DNA of 64,000 nt from Nocardiopsis flavescens (lineage in GTDB: Bacteria; Actinomycetota; Actinomycetes; Streptosporangiales; Streptosporangiaceae), in assembly GCF_900141985.1 (NCBI RefSeq), contig NZ_FQZK01000016.1, forward strand, positions 61,500 to 125,499. The letters are read 5' to 3'. The position numbers and the translations under genes are program-made. Below the pieces are notes generated by a model, which saw nothing but the letters and a program-made list of their open reading frames with translations, was not told the origin of the DNA and did not search any database. Positions within the stretch are counted from its first letter, which is position 1, and every line of letters starts with the position of its first letter. Positions 32,747 through 41,896 of this stretch are shown here, piece by piece.

Positions 32747-33736
32747 TCAGGAGGGGAGGGCCTCGGTCAGGCGCTCGGCCAGCAGGGGGACGCTGTAGTA
32801 GTCCATCCGGAACGACGACGGCCCCAGGGTGAAGGCGCGGTCGTCCTCCCAGGCGGGCAGGCTCTCCAGGAGCGGTGCCGTGTCCGGGTAGGAGCCGACC
32901 TCCTCGCCCTGCGGGTTGACGAACAGCAGGGTCGCCTCCCCCAGGGCGTCGGCGTTCTCGTGGGCCACGCCGACGATGTCGCCGCGCGCGCCCTGCGTGC
33001 TGTCGGCCGCCGCGTCCTCGGGGAGTTCCTGGAGCGTCAGCCCCAGGTCGGTGGCCAGCCGGCCCTGGGCGGACTCGGCCGTGAACACGTTGAACCCGTG
33101 GGGGGTCACGCTGAGGATCGCCACCGGGTGCTCGGTGGAGACCTCCGCCGAGGACTCCTCCACCAGGGCGTCGTACTCCGCGGTGATCTCCGCGAACCGC
33201 TCGGTGCGGTCCAGCGCCCGGGCGTACTGCTCGGTCAGGTCGGTCCAGGCCGCGTCGCCCTCGCCGTACACCACGGTGGGCGCGATCTCGGAGAGCTTCT
33301 CGTAGGTCGCCTCGTCGATGGCGTCCGCGCCGAACCCGTTGCCGACGATGAGGTCGGGCGCCGCGGTCGCGATCGCCTCCAGCGAGATCTCCGGGCCGGG
33401 CAGCGGCTCCACCCCGCGCTCCTCGGCGACCGGCGCCCACTGGGCGAAGAAGCCCCGGTCGTCGGTGAGGGCGCTGGGGCTGGTGGTGCCCGCGGCGACC
33501 ACGGGCACGTCCAGGCTGAGCAGGACGGGGGCCGCGGTGACGCTGGCCGCCACCACGCTCTCGGGCGCGGCGGGGATCTCGGTCTCGCCGTAGACGTGGG
33601 AGACGGTGCGGGTCTCCCCGGCACCGGTGTCCTGCGGCCCGGCGGTCTCGTCGCCGCTCCCGGAACCGCAGGCGGTGAGGGCCATGACCAGTGCGGAGCC
33701 GGCGGCTAGGCTGTGCAGGAGTGTTGCTTGCTTCAT
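32747..33736 (-). CDS. Iron-siderophore ABC transporter substrate-binding lipoprotein
   Basis: The 329-residue protein has a lipoprotein signal ending VMALTAC (lipidated Cys23). A FecB/FepB-type fold follows, with features such as EIPAAPESVVAASVTAAPVLLSLDVPVVAAG and APDLIVGNGF. It should bind ferric siderophore at the outer face of the membrane. ATG 33736 is preferred to ATG 33745 because the promoter geometry makes 33736 the leaderless start. No permease or ATPase is nearby, so partners must be encoded elsewhere. Confidence 0.88.
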   Translation of the reverse strand: MKQATLLHSLAAGSALVMALTACGSGSGDETAGPQDTGAGETRTVSHVYGETEIPAAPESVVAASVTAAPVLLSLDVPVVAAGTTSPSALTDDRGFFAQWAPVAEERGVEPLPGPEISLEAIATAAPDLIVGNGFGADAIDEATYEKLSEIAPTVVYGEGDAAWTDLTEQYARALDRTERFAEITAEYDALVEESSAEVSTEHPVAILSVTPHGFNVFTAESAQGRLATDLGLTLQELPEDAAADSTQGARGDIVGVAHENADALGEATLLFVNPQGEEVGSYPDTAPLLESLPAWEDDRAFTLGPSSFRMDYYSVPLLAERLTEALPS

Positions 33737-33744
33737 GACAAGCA

Positions 33745-33773
33745 TATTTAGGTATGGCTATCCTAAATGTCAA
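33745..33773 (-). promoter_or_regulatory. Iron box (DtxR/IdeR type) embedded in a consensus promoter
   Basis: On the minus strand TTGACA (33773-33768) and TAAATA (33750-33745) are 17 bases apart. The 19-bp element TTAGGTATGGCTATCCTAA at 33748-33766 fills the spacer and matches the iron-box consensus TTAGGTTAGGCTAACCTAA at 17 of 19 positions. A Fe-loaded DtxR-family repressor would block the promoter directly. Confidence 0.85.
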
Positions 33774-33793
33774 TCCGTGGAAGTGGGGGAAGG

Positions 33794-34258
33794 ATGAAGG
33801 CCACATCGCCGACGGCCCCGGGGGCGCCCGGGCCGACCGCCCACCGCGCGCCCTCGACCCGGGACGCGGGCGAGGCGCTGCTGCGCGTCGCCCACCGCGT
33901 GGAGGGCCTGCTTTCCGAACTGGCGGGGGAGCACGGGCTCACCGCGTTCCAGGCCCGTACCCTGCGCGCCCTGCACGACGTCTCCTCCCAGGGGGCGCTG
34001 GCCCGGCAGCTGGGCTGCACCGCGTCGCGGATCTCCGTCGTCACCCGGGAGCTGGAGGAGCGTGGGCTGGTCAGGAAGATCTCCTCCATCAGCGACCGGC
34101 GCATGCGGATGGCCCGGCCGACGCCGGAGGGCACCCGGGTGGTCGAGGCCATCGGCGCGGGGCTCACGGCCCGGTCCCCGCTCAGCGCCCTGCCCGAGGA
34201 CCGGATCACCGCGCTGTACCACCTGATGGCCGAGGTGGAGGCCGTCCCCGAGACCTGA
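33794..34258 (+). CDS. MarR-family transcriptional regulator
   Basis: The 154-residue protein has the winged helix-turn-helix AFQARTLRALHDVSSQGALARQLGCTASRISVVTRELEERGLVRK with the wing basic residues SDRRMRM. ATG 33794 follows GGGGGAAGG. It is divergent from the siderophore-binding gene with only 57 bp between the starts, so the iron box may also affect it. The ligand is unknown. Confidence 0.87.
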   Translation: MKATSPTAPGAPGPTAHRAPSTRDAGEALLRVAHRVEGLLSELAGEHGLTAFQARTLRALHDVSSQGALARQLGCTASRISVVTRELEERGLVRKISSISDRRMRMARPTPEGTRVVEAIGAGLTARSPLSALPEDRITALYHLMAEVEAVPET

Positions 34259-34503
34259 GCCGCGCCACCGGCGAGGAAGGGGCCGCATGCGGACCCGCAC
34301 GATCCCTCCGTGCCTCAAGCGCACCGTCAGGTCCGAACGCGTCCCCACCCCCGGCGCCGCCGGGGCGGCCCGGGCCCCGAGGTGTACCGGGAGCGCGTCC
34401 GGCGCGCCGGGCTCCCCGCCGCCCCGGCCTTCGCCGCCGGCGACCGGGAGCGCCGCCCCCGGACCCGGGGCCCGCGGACGGCGCGCCCCGGGCCCGGCCG
34501 CCG

Positions 34504-35541
34504 TCAGAGGCGGGCGCCCGCCAGGGCGGCCTCCCGGCGCATCCGCCCCACCACCTCGGCCGCGGGGTCGTCGGTGGCCCGCCGGAAACCCGTCCCGGCC
34601 CACAGCGCCATGCCCCCGGCGTCGCCCGCCCGGGCGGCGGCGGCCCGCAGCGGCCGGGTCATGTGGTGCAGTTCGGGATAGGCGTCGGGCGCCTCGGGGT
34701 GCTCGGTGACGAACCGGTTGACCAGGCCGCGCGCCGGGCGCCCGGTGAACGCCCGGGTCAGCGCGGTCCCGGTGAGGGCGGGGTCGGCCAGGGCCCGCTT
34801 GTGGGCGGGCCGGGCGCCGCTCTCGGGGCACCGCAGGAACGCCGTCCCCGCCTGCACCGCCGCGGCCCCCGCGTCCAGCAGGGCCGCCGCGTCGCCGCCC
34901 GTCATGACCCCGCCCGCGCCGATCACCGGGGCCTCGACGGCCCCGGCCACCGCGGCCACCAGCTCCACCGCGGGCAGGTTCCCGTCCCGCGCCGGGTCGA
35001 ACGCGGCCCGGTGGCCTCCCGCCTCCGCGCCCTGGGCGCAGACGCCGTCGGCGCCGCGCGCCACCGCCAGCAGCGCCTCGTCCACCGAGGTCACGCTGAC
35101 GACGACCGCGGATCCCGCCTCCTGGAGGCGGCGCAGCACGTTGCCGTCCGGGCAGCCGAAGGTGAAGCTCACGACGGGGACGCCGAGCCGCTCCAGCAGG
35201 TCGATCTTGGCGTCCCAGGCGTCGTCGTCGTGGGCCGGCGCACCCGGCTCCACGCCGTACCGCTCGGCCTCCGCGTGCAGCTCGCCCCGGTAGCCCTCCA
35301 CCACGGCGGGGTCCGCCGCCGGCCCCGGCACGAACACGTTCACCCCGAACGCCGACACCCCGCGTCCGCGCACCTGCGCGACCTGCTCCTCCACCCGCTC
35401 CGGTGCCAGGTAGCCGGCGGCGAGGAAGCCGGTCCCCCCGGCGCGCACCACCGCCTCCACCAGCTCCGGGGTGGAGGTGCCGCCCGCCATGGGCGCCTGC
35501 ACGAGCGGCCGTTCCCGCAGCAGATCCGACAGATGACTCAT
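34504..35541 (-). CDS. Nitronate monooxygenase (2-nitropropane dioxygenase family)
   Basis: The 345-residue FMN TIM-barrel protein starts LVQAPMAGGTSTPELVEAVVRAGGTGFLAAGY. It contains GADGVCAQGAEAGGHRA (active-site His in GGH) and IGAGGVMTGGDAAALLDAGAAAVQAGTAFL, the phosphate-binding end. The family oxidises alkyl nitronates and detoxifies propionate 3-nitronate. The start is ATG 35541. The neighbours give no pathway. Confidence 0.92.
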   Translation of the reverse strand: MSHLSDLLRERPLVQAPMAGGTSTPELVEAVVRAGGTGFLAAGYLAPERVEEQVAQVRGRGVSAFGVNVFVPGPAADPAVVEGYRGELHAEAERYGVEPGAPAHDDDAWDAKIDLLERLGVPVVSFTFGCPDGNVLRRLQEAGSAVVVSVTSVDEALLAVARGADGVCAQGAEAGGHRAAFDPARDGNLPAVELVAAVAGAVEAPVIGAGGVMTGGDAAALLDAGAAAVQAGTAFLRCPESGARPAHKRALADPALTGTALTRAFTGRPARGLVNRFVTEHPEAPDAYPELHHMTRPLRAAAARAGDAGGMALWAGTGFRRATDDPAAEVVGRMRREAALAGARL

Positions 35542-35632
35542 GATCCCCCCGCTCTCCCCGACACGTGCACGGGCAGGCTAACGGAACCGGCGCCGGGGCC
35601 CCGGGGCGACCCGGCCCGGCCCGCCGCCCGGG

Positions 35633-36883
35633 TCACTCGACGGCACCCGCCTCCCGCTCCCGCGCCGTCCCCCCGGCCGCGCCGGGGTCGAAGAAACGGC
35701 GGGATTCGGGAAAGGCGAATGCCAGCGGCACCACCGCGGCCGCGATCGCCACGGCCAGCCCCAGAAGCGCCGACATCGCCGTTTCGATTCCCCACGCCTC
35801 CCACGCCCATCCGAAAACAGCGTATGCGGCCCCGACCACGGCCAGCCCCAGAAATGACATCACCGAGAAAAGCGTATTGCGCGCCGCGTCGCTGTACATG
35901 AGGTGTTCCCACGCCGAGAACAGCGCCAGGGCCAGTCCGAGCAGGAATTCGGCCAGGACCAGGCCGACGAGCAGCGGCAGCGCCCCCCAGGCCGCCAGGA
36001 ACAGCGGCACCGTGGTGGCGACCGTCCCCAGCGGAGTCCACAGGTGCGGCCTCCGGTGGTCGGCGAACCGGGAGCAGGCCGCGCCCGCCGCCAGCGCCAG
36101 GCTCATGCCCAGCAGCACCAGGCCGTTGAACCGGACGTCGCCCCCGTACTCCCGCGCCACCAGGGGCTGCCAGCAGATCACCAGGACCACCTTGGCCAGG
36201 GTGAGGCCGACCACCGTGACGGCCAGCGGCACGAACCGCCGCCCCGCCAGCGCCGCCGCGGACTCCCTCAGCAGCCCGGCCACCGAGGTGCCCGGCCGGC
36301 CCGGCGCGGGCGGGAAGGCCAGCGGGGCCGCCAGTCCCAGGGCCACCAGCAGCACACCCGCGGCCAGGACGAGCAGGTCGGCGGAGAGCCAGGTCCCGGC
36401 GACCATCACCGAGGCGGCGCCCGCCACCCCGCCCAGGCGGGAGGCGACCTGGCCCCAGCGCGTCACCCGGGCCACCCGGGCGGTGCGGTCGCGCACGCCC
36501 ACCCGGTTGACCACCAGCGCGGTCAGCGTGCCCGTGTGCAGGTGGAACCCCACCGCCCACAGCACCGCTCCGGCCAGGGTGGGGGCCAGGGCGTCGGCCC
36601 AGCCGAACAGGGCGAAGCCCGCGCCCCAGACCACCAGGCCCACGGAGAGCAGCCGCCGGTGCCCGTACCGGTCGCCCAGCGCCCCGCTGGGCGCCTCCGC
36701 CACCAGCCCGAAGAGGGTGGACACGGCGATCAGCGCGCCCAGGGTGCCGGGGTCCGTGCCCCGGTCCAGGAGAACGGTGATGAACACCGCGCCGAAAGCG
36801 AAGTCGGCCGTGGTCGCGCCCAGGGAGAAAAGGGCGTACCTGCGGAGTAGGGGCGGGCGCGGGGGCGGTTCCCCTGGATGCAC
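35633..36883 (-). CDS. MFS transporter
   Basis: The 416-residue protein has twelve hydrophobic helices and the MFS loop-2/3 motif GALGDRYGHRRLL. It starts at GTG 36883 with GGGAGG upstream. It is probably an efflux pump of the DHA group; the substrate is unknown. It is divergent from the SDR at 37096. The promoter region 36884-37000 carries small repeats (CCGAAAAGGG and CCGAAAAAGGG; GGAAT/ATTCC dyad) that may be an operator. Confidence 0.88.
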   Translation of the reverse strand: MHPGEPPPRPPLLRRYALFSLGATTADFAFGAVFITVLLDRGTDPGTLGALIAVSTLFGLVAEAPSGALGDRYGHRRLLSVGLVVWGAGFALFGWADALAPTLAGAVLWAVGFHLHTGTLTALVVNRVGVRDRTARVARVTRWGQVASRLGGVAGAASVMVAGTWLSADLLVLAAGVLLVALGLAAPLAFPPAPGRPGTSVAGLLRESAAALAGRRFVPLAVTVVGLTLAKVVLVICWQPLVAREYGGDVRFNGLVLLGMSLALAAGAACSRFADHRRPHLWTPLGTVATTVPLFLAAWGALPLLVGLVLAEFLLGLALALFSAWEHLMYSDAARNTLFSVMSFLGLAVVGAAYAVFGWAWEAWGIETAMSALLGLAVAIAAAVVPLAFAFPESRRFFDPGAAGGTAREREAGAVE

Positions 36884-37095
36884 GGCGGGCCTCCCGAAAA
36901 GGGCGGGATATCCGAAAAAGGGTATGCGGAATGTGTGGAAATTCCGGAGGGGGATTCCACGCTAGCACCGCTTCCGTTTTCGGTGCCATCGGATTTCCCG
37001 GCCCCGCCGCGCGGGTGCGCCGGGGGCGCGCGGCCCGCGGCCCCCGCCCCCGGATACGCTCGGCGCGACAGCGACCTTGCAGGGGGAGGACCCAC

Positions 37096-37860
37096 ATGAC
37101 AGCGACCGCCGTCGTCACCGGCGCCAGCAGCGGTATCGGCGCCGCCACCGCCCGGGGCCTGGCCGCCCGGGGCTACGACGTGGTCCTGGTCGCCCGCCGC
37201 GCGGACCGTGTCGAGCGGCTGGCCGCCGAGCTCGTCGGAGCCGGGCACCGCGCCCGCGCCCGCGCCCTGGACGTCACCGACCGCGCCGCCGTCGACGCCT
37301 TCGCCGCGGAGCTGGACTCCTGCGACGTACTGGTCAACAACGCGGGCGGCGCCGTCGGCACCGAGACCGTGGCCGAGGCGGACCCCGCGGACTGGCGGGC
37401 GATGTACGAGGTCAACGTGCTGGGCGTGCTCCACCTCACCCAGGCGCTGCTGCCCCTGCTCGTCGCCGGCGGCGCGGGCACGGTCCTGGTGGTCGGCTCC
37501 GTGGCCGGGCACGTGGTCTACGAGGGCGGCGGCGGGTACGCGGCGGCCAAGCACGGCGCGCACGCCCTGGCCGCGACGCTGCGCCTGGAGCTGTGCGGTC
37601 AGCCCGTCCGGGTGCTGGAGATCGCCCCCGGCATGGTCAAGACCGACGAGTTCTCGCTCAACCGCATGCGCGGGGACGCCGACGCCGCCGAGGCCGTGTA
37701 CGCGGGCGTGCCCGACCCGCTCACCGCCGAGGACGTCGCGGACGCCGTGGTGTGGGCGGTCACCCGGCCCCAGCACGTCAACATCGACCTGATGGTGCTC
37801 CGCCCCCGCGCCCAGGCCGCCCAGCACAAGGTCCACCGGGTCGCCCCCGAACAGGGCTGA
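37096..37860 (+). CDS. Short-chain dehydrogenase/reductase (YdfG-like)
   Basis: The 254-residue classical SDR has TGASSGIG at residues 8-15, NNAGG, catalytic Ser in VVGSVAGH and YAAAKH. The C-terminal PQHVNIDLMVLRPRAQ is typical of YdfG/serine-dehydrogenase-like members. ATG 37096 follows AGGGGGAGGA. The substrate is unknown; 3-hydroxy acids are usual for the group. Confidence 0.9.
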   Translation: MTATAVVTGASSGIGAATARGLAARGYDVVLVARRADRVERLAAELVGAGHRARARALDVTDRAAVDAFAAELDSCDVLVNNAGGAVGTETVAEADPADWRAMYEVNVLGVLHLTQALLPLLVAGGAGTVLVVGSVAGHVVYEGGGGYAAAKHGAHALAATLRLELCGQPVRVLEIAPGMVKTDEFSLNRMRGDADAAEAVYAGVPDPLTAEDVADAVVWAVTRPQHVNIDLMVLRPRAQAAQHKVHRVAPEQG

Positions 37861-37879
37861 CCCGCGCCTCCGAAACGCC

Positions 37880-37917
37880 GGACGCCCGCCCCGCGGCACT
37901 TCGCGGGTCGGGCGTCC
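37880..37917. terminator. Hairpin terminator
   Basis: GGACGCCCG/CGGGCGTCC forms an outer 9-bp stem and CCCGCG/CGCGGG an inner one around GCACTT. It lies between the convergent SDR and HPr genes. Confidence 0.7.
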
Positions 37918-38012
37918 GTGTACGGCCGGACTCCTCCGGCCCGCCGCCGGCGGCCCTGCCGTGTCCCCGGGGGGACGGCGGCGGGCGGGCCGCGGCGGGC
38001 CGGGGGCCGGTC

Positions 38013-38276
38013 CTAGTCGAGTTCGGAGGCCAGCAGCTCCGCCAGGGAGTCCAGGGCGGCGTCGGCGCCCTCGCCCTCGGCGGTCAGGGTCACCTCGTCG
38101 CCGTGCTTGGCCCCCAGGGTCATCACGGCGAGCATGCTGCTCGCGTTCACCGGGTCCTTGCCCTCGGCGGCGATGGTGACGGGCAGGCCGGTGGCGGTGG
38201 CGGCCTGGACGAAAAGGGTGGCGGGCCGCGCGTGCAGTCCTTGGGCGGAACCGACGGCAACGGTGCGCTGGGGCAT
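38013..38276 (-). CDS. ptsH: Phosphocarrier protein HPr
   Basis: The 87-residue protein has phospho-acceptor His15 in GLHARPAT and Ser46 in NASSMLAVMTLG. It carries phosphate from enzyme I to the EIIA protein encoded nearby. ATG 38276 has AAGGAG upstream. It is 32 bp downstream of the PfkB kinase and in the same operon. Confidence 0.95.
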   Translation of the reverse strand: MPQRTVAVGSAQGLHARPATLFVQAATATGLPVTIAAEGKDPVNASSMLAVMTLGAKHGDEVTLTAEGEGADAALDSLAELLASELD

Positions 38277-38308
38277 CTACTGCTCCTTGAGAGGGGTCGA
38301 GGGGCCGG

Positions 38309-39262
38309 TCAGGTGCGCTCGGCGAGCGAGTCGAGGGACCAGGAGGGATCGGGTTCGGTCACCACTTCGACGGCGTCCGGGCGGACGTCGTCGGGTGTGG
38401 GGATGGTCGTTCCGGGCAGGGACACCGCCGCCGTCCCCCAGGCCACCGCGTTGCGCAAGCGGTCGACCGGGGAGTCGGCCGGAGTGAGGTACCCGGCGAG
38501 GGCGCAGTCGCCCGCGCCCACGGTGCTGCGCGTGCGGACCCGGGGGCCGCGCGCCCACCACGCCTGTTCGGGCCAGACGAGTATGGCACCGCCTCCGCCC
38601 AGCGTCACGAGGGCGGAGCCGTTGCCCTGCGCGAGGAGTTCGCGGACGGCCGCCACGACCTCGCCGACGGTCGAGGGGGAGGTGCCGGTCAGCTCCGACA
38701 GCTCCTCCAGGTTGGGCTTGAGCAGGCCGAGGGAGCCGGCGCGTACCGCCGCCTCCAGCGGCTTGCCCGAGGTGTCCAGGGCCAGCGGGACGCCGTATTC
38801 GGCGGCCAGCCCGGCGACCCGGACGTAGAAGTCCTCCCCGGCGCCGGCCGGGAGGCTGCCGCTGGCCACGATCCACTCGGGGCGCTGGGAGAGTTCGCCC
38901 TCCAGCGCCGCCAGCAGGCCGTCGGCCTCGGTGGGGGAGAGGGCGGGGCCCGGGGCGTTGAGCTTGGTGGTGGTGCCGTCGGCCTCGGTGACCGCGACGT
39001 TGGCGCGGGTCTCGCCCTCGATGGGGACGGTCAGCCGGGGCAGGTCGTCGAGCAGCGCCGTCAGTTCGGCGCCGCCGCCTCCGCCGACCGGCAGGATCGC
39101 GCGGGTGTCCACGCCCGCCAGGTGCAGGGCCCGGGCGACGTTGACGCCCTTCCCTCCTGCCTGGGCGCGCGTGGCGTCGACCCGCAGGACCTCGCCTCGG
39201 GCGAGACGGTCCACCTCCAGGGTGTGGTCCACGCTCGGGTTGGGGGTGAGGGTCAGGATCAT
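38309..39262 (-). CDS. PfkB-family sugar kinase (1-phosphofructokinase-like)
   Basis: The 317-residue protein starts MILTLTPNPSVDHTLEVDRL, has GGKGVNVARAL near residue 40, and the PfkB signature TVGAGDCALAGYL with catalytic Asp in GAGD. This is the 1-phosphofructokinase/tagatose-6-phosphate kinase branch. Beside a PTS it should phosphorylate the imported hexose phosphate to a bisphosphate for glycolysis. ATG 39262 is used because an upstream ATG would add a non-homologous tail. It is divergent from the DeoR regulator. Confidence 0.9.
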   Translation of the reverse strand: MILTLTPNPSVDHTLEVDRLARGEVLRVDATRAQAGGKGVNVARALHLAGVDTRAILPVGGGGGAELTALLDDLPRLTVPIEGETRANVAVTEADGTTTKLNAPGPALSPTEADGLLAALEGELSQRPEWIVASGSLPAGAGEDFYVRVAGLAAEYGVPLALDTSGKPLEAAVRAGSLGLLKPNLEELSELTGTSPSTVGEVVAAVRELLAQGNGSALVTLGGGGAILVWPEQAWWARGPRVRTRSTVGAGDCALAGYLTPADSPVDRLRNAVAWGTAAVSLPGTTIPTPDDVRPDAVEVVTEPDPSWSLDSLAERT

Positions 39263-39317
39263 GGGAGCTCTTTTCGCGGTCGCTGCGCCCGGCCCGGTAT
39301 GGATGTTGGACTGTCTT

Positions 39318-39350
39318 TGATTATGTGTGTTCATCTGTGTGTGTCAACAC
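39318..39350 (-). promoter_or_regulatory. Promoter and candidate DeoR operator of the kinase-HPr operon
   Basis: On the minus strand TTGACA (39347-39342) is followed after 18 bases by TAATCA (39323-39318). GTGTT (39327-39331) and AACAC (39346-39350) form a dyad across the same segment, a good position for a repressor. Confidence 0.5.
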
Positions 39351-39515
39351 TGTTGTCCTCTTGTTTCCGGTTCCGTGGCCTGGTGCGGAGGCCTGTCGGG
39401 GGTGGTCACAGGGTTTCCGGGAAGTCGTCCTCCGGAGGGGGGAAGGCGCCCGCCCCGGGGGGTCGCGGACGTGGGCGTTCGGGGGTCCCGGTGGGATATT
39501 GGGGGAAGGTACCCC

Positions 39516-39544
39516 TTGTGTGTCCCAGGCAACACGATTAAACT
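39516..39544 (+). promoter_or_regulatory. Promoter of the DeoR-PTS operon
   Basis: TTGTGT (39516-39521), a 17-base spacer and TAAACT (39539-39544) precede the DeoR start by about 35 bases. GTGT and AACAC halves again lie in the spacer, as in the divergent promoter. Confidence 0.5.
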
Positions 39545-39579
39545 CACCGAAAACCACACCGAAACACAGGTGATCCAAC

Positions 39580-40341
39580 ATGTACGCGGAAGAGCGCCAG
39601 CAGGCGATCCTCGAACGCGCCCGCCGGGACGGCCGGGTCGACGTGACGGGACTCGCCGCGGAGTTCGACGTCACCTACGAGACCATCCGACGGGACCTCA
39701 CGGCGCTGGAGCGCCACGGAGTCCTGCGGCGGGTCCACGGTGGCGCGATCCCCGTCGAGCGCCTGGGCTTCGAGCCCACGCTCAACGTGCGCGATTCCGT
39801 CATGACCCAGGAGAAGGAGCGGATCGCCAAGGCGGCGCTCGACGAACTCCCCGCCGAGGGGGCCGTACTGCTCGACGCGGGGTCCACCACAGGACGCCTC
39901 GCCGAGCAGCTGCCCTCCGACCGGGAGCTCACCGTCGTCACCAACTCCCTCTCCATAGCCCTCACGCTCACCACACGGACCAACATCAACCTGATGTTCC
40001 TGGGCGGCCGTCTGCGTACCCGTACGCAGGCCACGGTCGACGGGTGGGCACTGAGGTCGCTGGCCGAATCCTTCGTGGACGTGGCCTTCATGGCCGCCAA
40101 CGGAATCTCCGTCGAACGCGGGCTCACGACGCCCGATCCGGCGGAGGCCGAGGTCAAGCGCTCCATGATCGCCTCGGCACGGCGAGCCGTCCTCCTGGCC
40201 GACCACACCAAGGTCGGCAACGACAACTTCGCCCGATTCGCCTCGGTCGAGGACCTGGACCTGATCATCACCGACCAGGGTCTCGCAGGGGGCCTCGCCG
40301 ACGAACTGGAAACCGCCGGACCCCGTGTCCGCGTGGTCTGA
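39580..40341 (+). CDS. DeoR/GlpR-family transcriptional repressor of the PTS locus
   Basis: The 253-residue protein has the DeoR helix-turn-helix MYAEERQQAILERARRDGRV, then DVTGLAAEFDVTYETIRRDLTALE, and the sugar-phosphate-sensing domain (LLDAGSTTGRLAEQL, VVTNSLSIA, LLADHTKVG). Members respond to phosphorylated sugars. As first gene of the EIIC-EIIB-EIIA operon and divergent from the kinase, it should repress both until the sugar phosphate accumulates. Confidence 0.93.
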   Translation: MYAEERQQAILERARRDGRVDVTGLAAEFDVTYETIRRDLTALERHGVLRRVHGGAIPVERLGFEPTLNVRDSVMTQEKERIAKAALDELPAEGAVLLDAGSTTGRLAEQLPSDRELTVVTNSLSIALTLTTRTNINLMFLGGRLRTRTQATVDGWALRSLAESFVDVAFMAANGISVERGLTTPDPAEAEVKRSMIASARRAVLLADHTKVGNDNFARFASVEDLDLIITDQGLAGGLADELETAGPRVRVV

Positions 40342-40478
40342 CCAGGACCGGCGTCCGTTCGACCGAGGTGCGTGACCCGTCCGATCGCCCTCCCCGTCCA
40401 GCCGGACGGACGCCCCCCATCCACCACACCCTCACCGGCGCGGCCCACACCCGCCCAACCTCCCTGGAGGTCCCCCAC

Positions 40479-41591
40479 ATGTCCACTGACCAGAAGCAGA
40501 ACCCAAGGCTCGACTCCGTCAGGTCGGGAATCCAGCGCTTCGGCGGGTTCCTCGCCGGAATGGTCATGCCCAACATCGGCGCGTTCATCGCCTGGGGCCT
40601 GGTCACCGCGCTGTTCATCCCGACCGGCTGGCTGCCCAACGAGTACCTGGCGCAGCTCGTCGACCCGATGATCAAGTTCCTGCTGCCCCTGCTCATCGCC
40701 TATACCGGCGGCACCATGGTGCACGGGCAGCGCGGCGGCGTGGTCGGCGCGGCCGCCACCATGGGTGTGATCGTCTCCGCGGAAATCCCCATGTTCCTCG
40801 GCGCGATGATCATGGGTCCGTTCGCCGCGTACCTGATGAAGCACTTCGACCGGGTCGTCCAGCCGCGCATCAAGGCCGGCTTCGAGATGCTGGTCAACAA
40901 CTTCAGCGCCGGCATCCTCGCCGCGCTGCTGGCGATCCTGGGCGCCTACGCGGTCGGCCCCGTCGTGAGCCGCATCGCCGACGGCCTCGGCGCCGTCGTG
41001 GAGTTCCTGGTCACCCACAGCCTGCTGCCGCTGGTCTCGCTCTTCGTCGAGCCGGGCAAGGTGCTGTTCCTCAACAACGCGATCAACCACGCCGTCTTCA
41101 CCCCGCTGGGCACCACCCAGTCCGACGCCAACGGCAGCTCGATCGCGTTCCTCCTGGAGACCAACCCCGGTCCCGGCCTGGGCATCCTCATCGCCTGCAT
41201 GCTGTTCGGCCCGCGCATCAGCCGCGCCACCGCCCCGGGTGCCATCATCATCCACTTCTTCGGCGGCATCCACGAGATCTACTTCCCGTACATCCTGGCC
41301 CAGCCGAAGCTGATCCTGGCCGCCATCGCGGGCGGTATGGCCGGCGTCGCCACCTTCATGGTGCTGGACGCGGGTCTGATCTCCGCCGCCTCGCCGGGCA
41401 GCATCATCGCCCTGATGATCGTCACCCCGCCCGGCGGCCACCTGTCCGTCCTGGCCGGCGTCACCGCTGCCACAGTGGTGTCCTTCGTGGTCGCCTCGCT
41501 CCTGCTCGGCTTCGGCCGCTCCGAGCGCAAGGCCGCCCGCGAAGAGGCCGCCCAGAAGAACGCCGAAAAGAGCGAGGAGAACGCCGCATGA
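40479..41591 (+). CDS. PTS EIIC membrane component, mannitol type
   Basis: The 370-residue permease has about eight to ten helices. It begins GIQRFGGFLAGMVMPNIGAFIAWGLVTALFIPTGW and contains GGIHEIYFPY, the substrate-site motif of the mannitol (MtlA) family. ATG 40479 follows TGGAGG. It ends in a charged Lys/Glu tail, and its stop overlaps the EIIB start by ATGA. It transports and phosphorylates the sugar together with EIIB. Confidence 0.92.
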   Translation: MSTDQKQNPRLDSVRSGIQRFGGFLAGMVMPNIGAFIAWGLVTALFIPTGWLPNEYLAQLVDPMIKFLLPLLIAYTGGTMVHGQRGGVVGAAATMGVIVSAEIPMFLGAMIMGPFAAYLMKHFDRVVQPRIKAGFEMLVNNFSAGILAALLAILGAYAVGPVVSRIADGLGAVVEFLVTHSLLPLVSLFVEPGKVLFLNNAINHAVFTPLGTTQSDANGSSIAFLLETNPGPGLGILIACMLFGPRISRATAPGAIIIHFFGGIHEIYFPYILAQPKLILAAIAGGMAGVATFMVLDAGLISAASPGSIIALMIVTPPGGHLSVLAGVTAATVVSFVVASLLLGFGRSERKAAREEAAQKNAEKSEENAA

Positions 41592-41896
41592 GCAGCATCC
41601 AAGGTTCCGACGTCAAGAAGGTCGTAGTGGCCTGCGACGCGGGTATGGGCAGCAGCGTCCTGCTGACCACCCAGCTCAAGGGCAGCCTGGGCAAGTACGG
41701 CGTCACCGTCGAGCACTCGCCGGTGGACCGCATCCCCGAGGACGCCGACCTCGTCCTGACCCAGGAGGGCCTGGCCTCCCGCGCCCGCACCCGTGTCCCG
41801 AACACCGTGGTCAAGGGCTTCCGGATGTTCCTGGGCGACCCGGTCTTCACCGAGGTCGAGAGCGCCATCCGGGACGGTGGCACCCTTGCCGACTGA
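41588..41896 (+). CDS. PTS EIIB component, mannitol type
   Basis: The 102-residue protein has phospho-acceptor Cys16 in VVVACDAGMGSSVL, the mannitol EIIB loop. It takes phosphate from EIIA and gives it to the sugar bound by EIIC. It is separate here, whereas in enterobacteria it is fused to EIIC. It overlaps both neighbours. Confidence 0.93.
   Translation: MSSIQGSDVKKVVVACDAGMGSSVLLTTQLKGSLGKYGVTVEHSPVDRIPEDADLVLTQEGLASRARTRVPNTVVKGFRMFLGDPVFTEVESAIRDGGTLAD

Noticed and set aside
29064..32798. Plus-strand open frame of 1,244 codons
   Set aside because: It runs antisense through the penicillin-acylase gene and out of frame through the SDR. Composition is unstructured; such long shadows are expected at this GC content.
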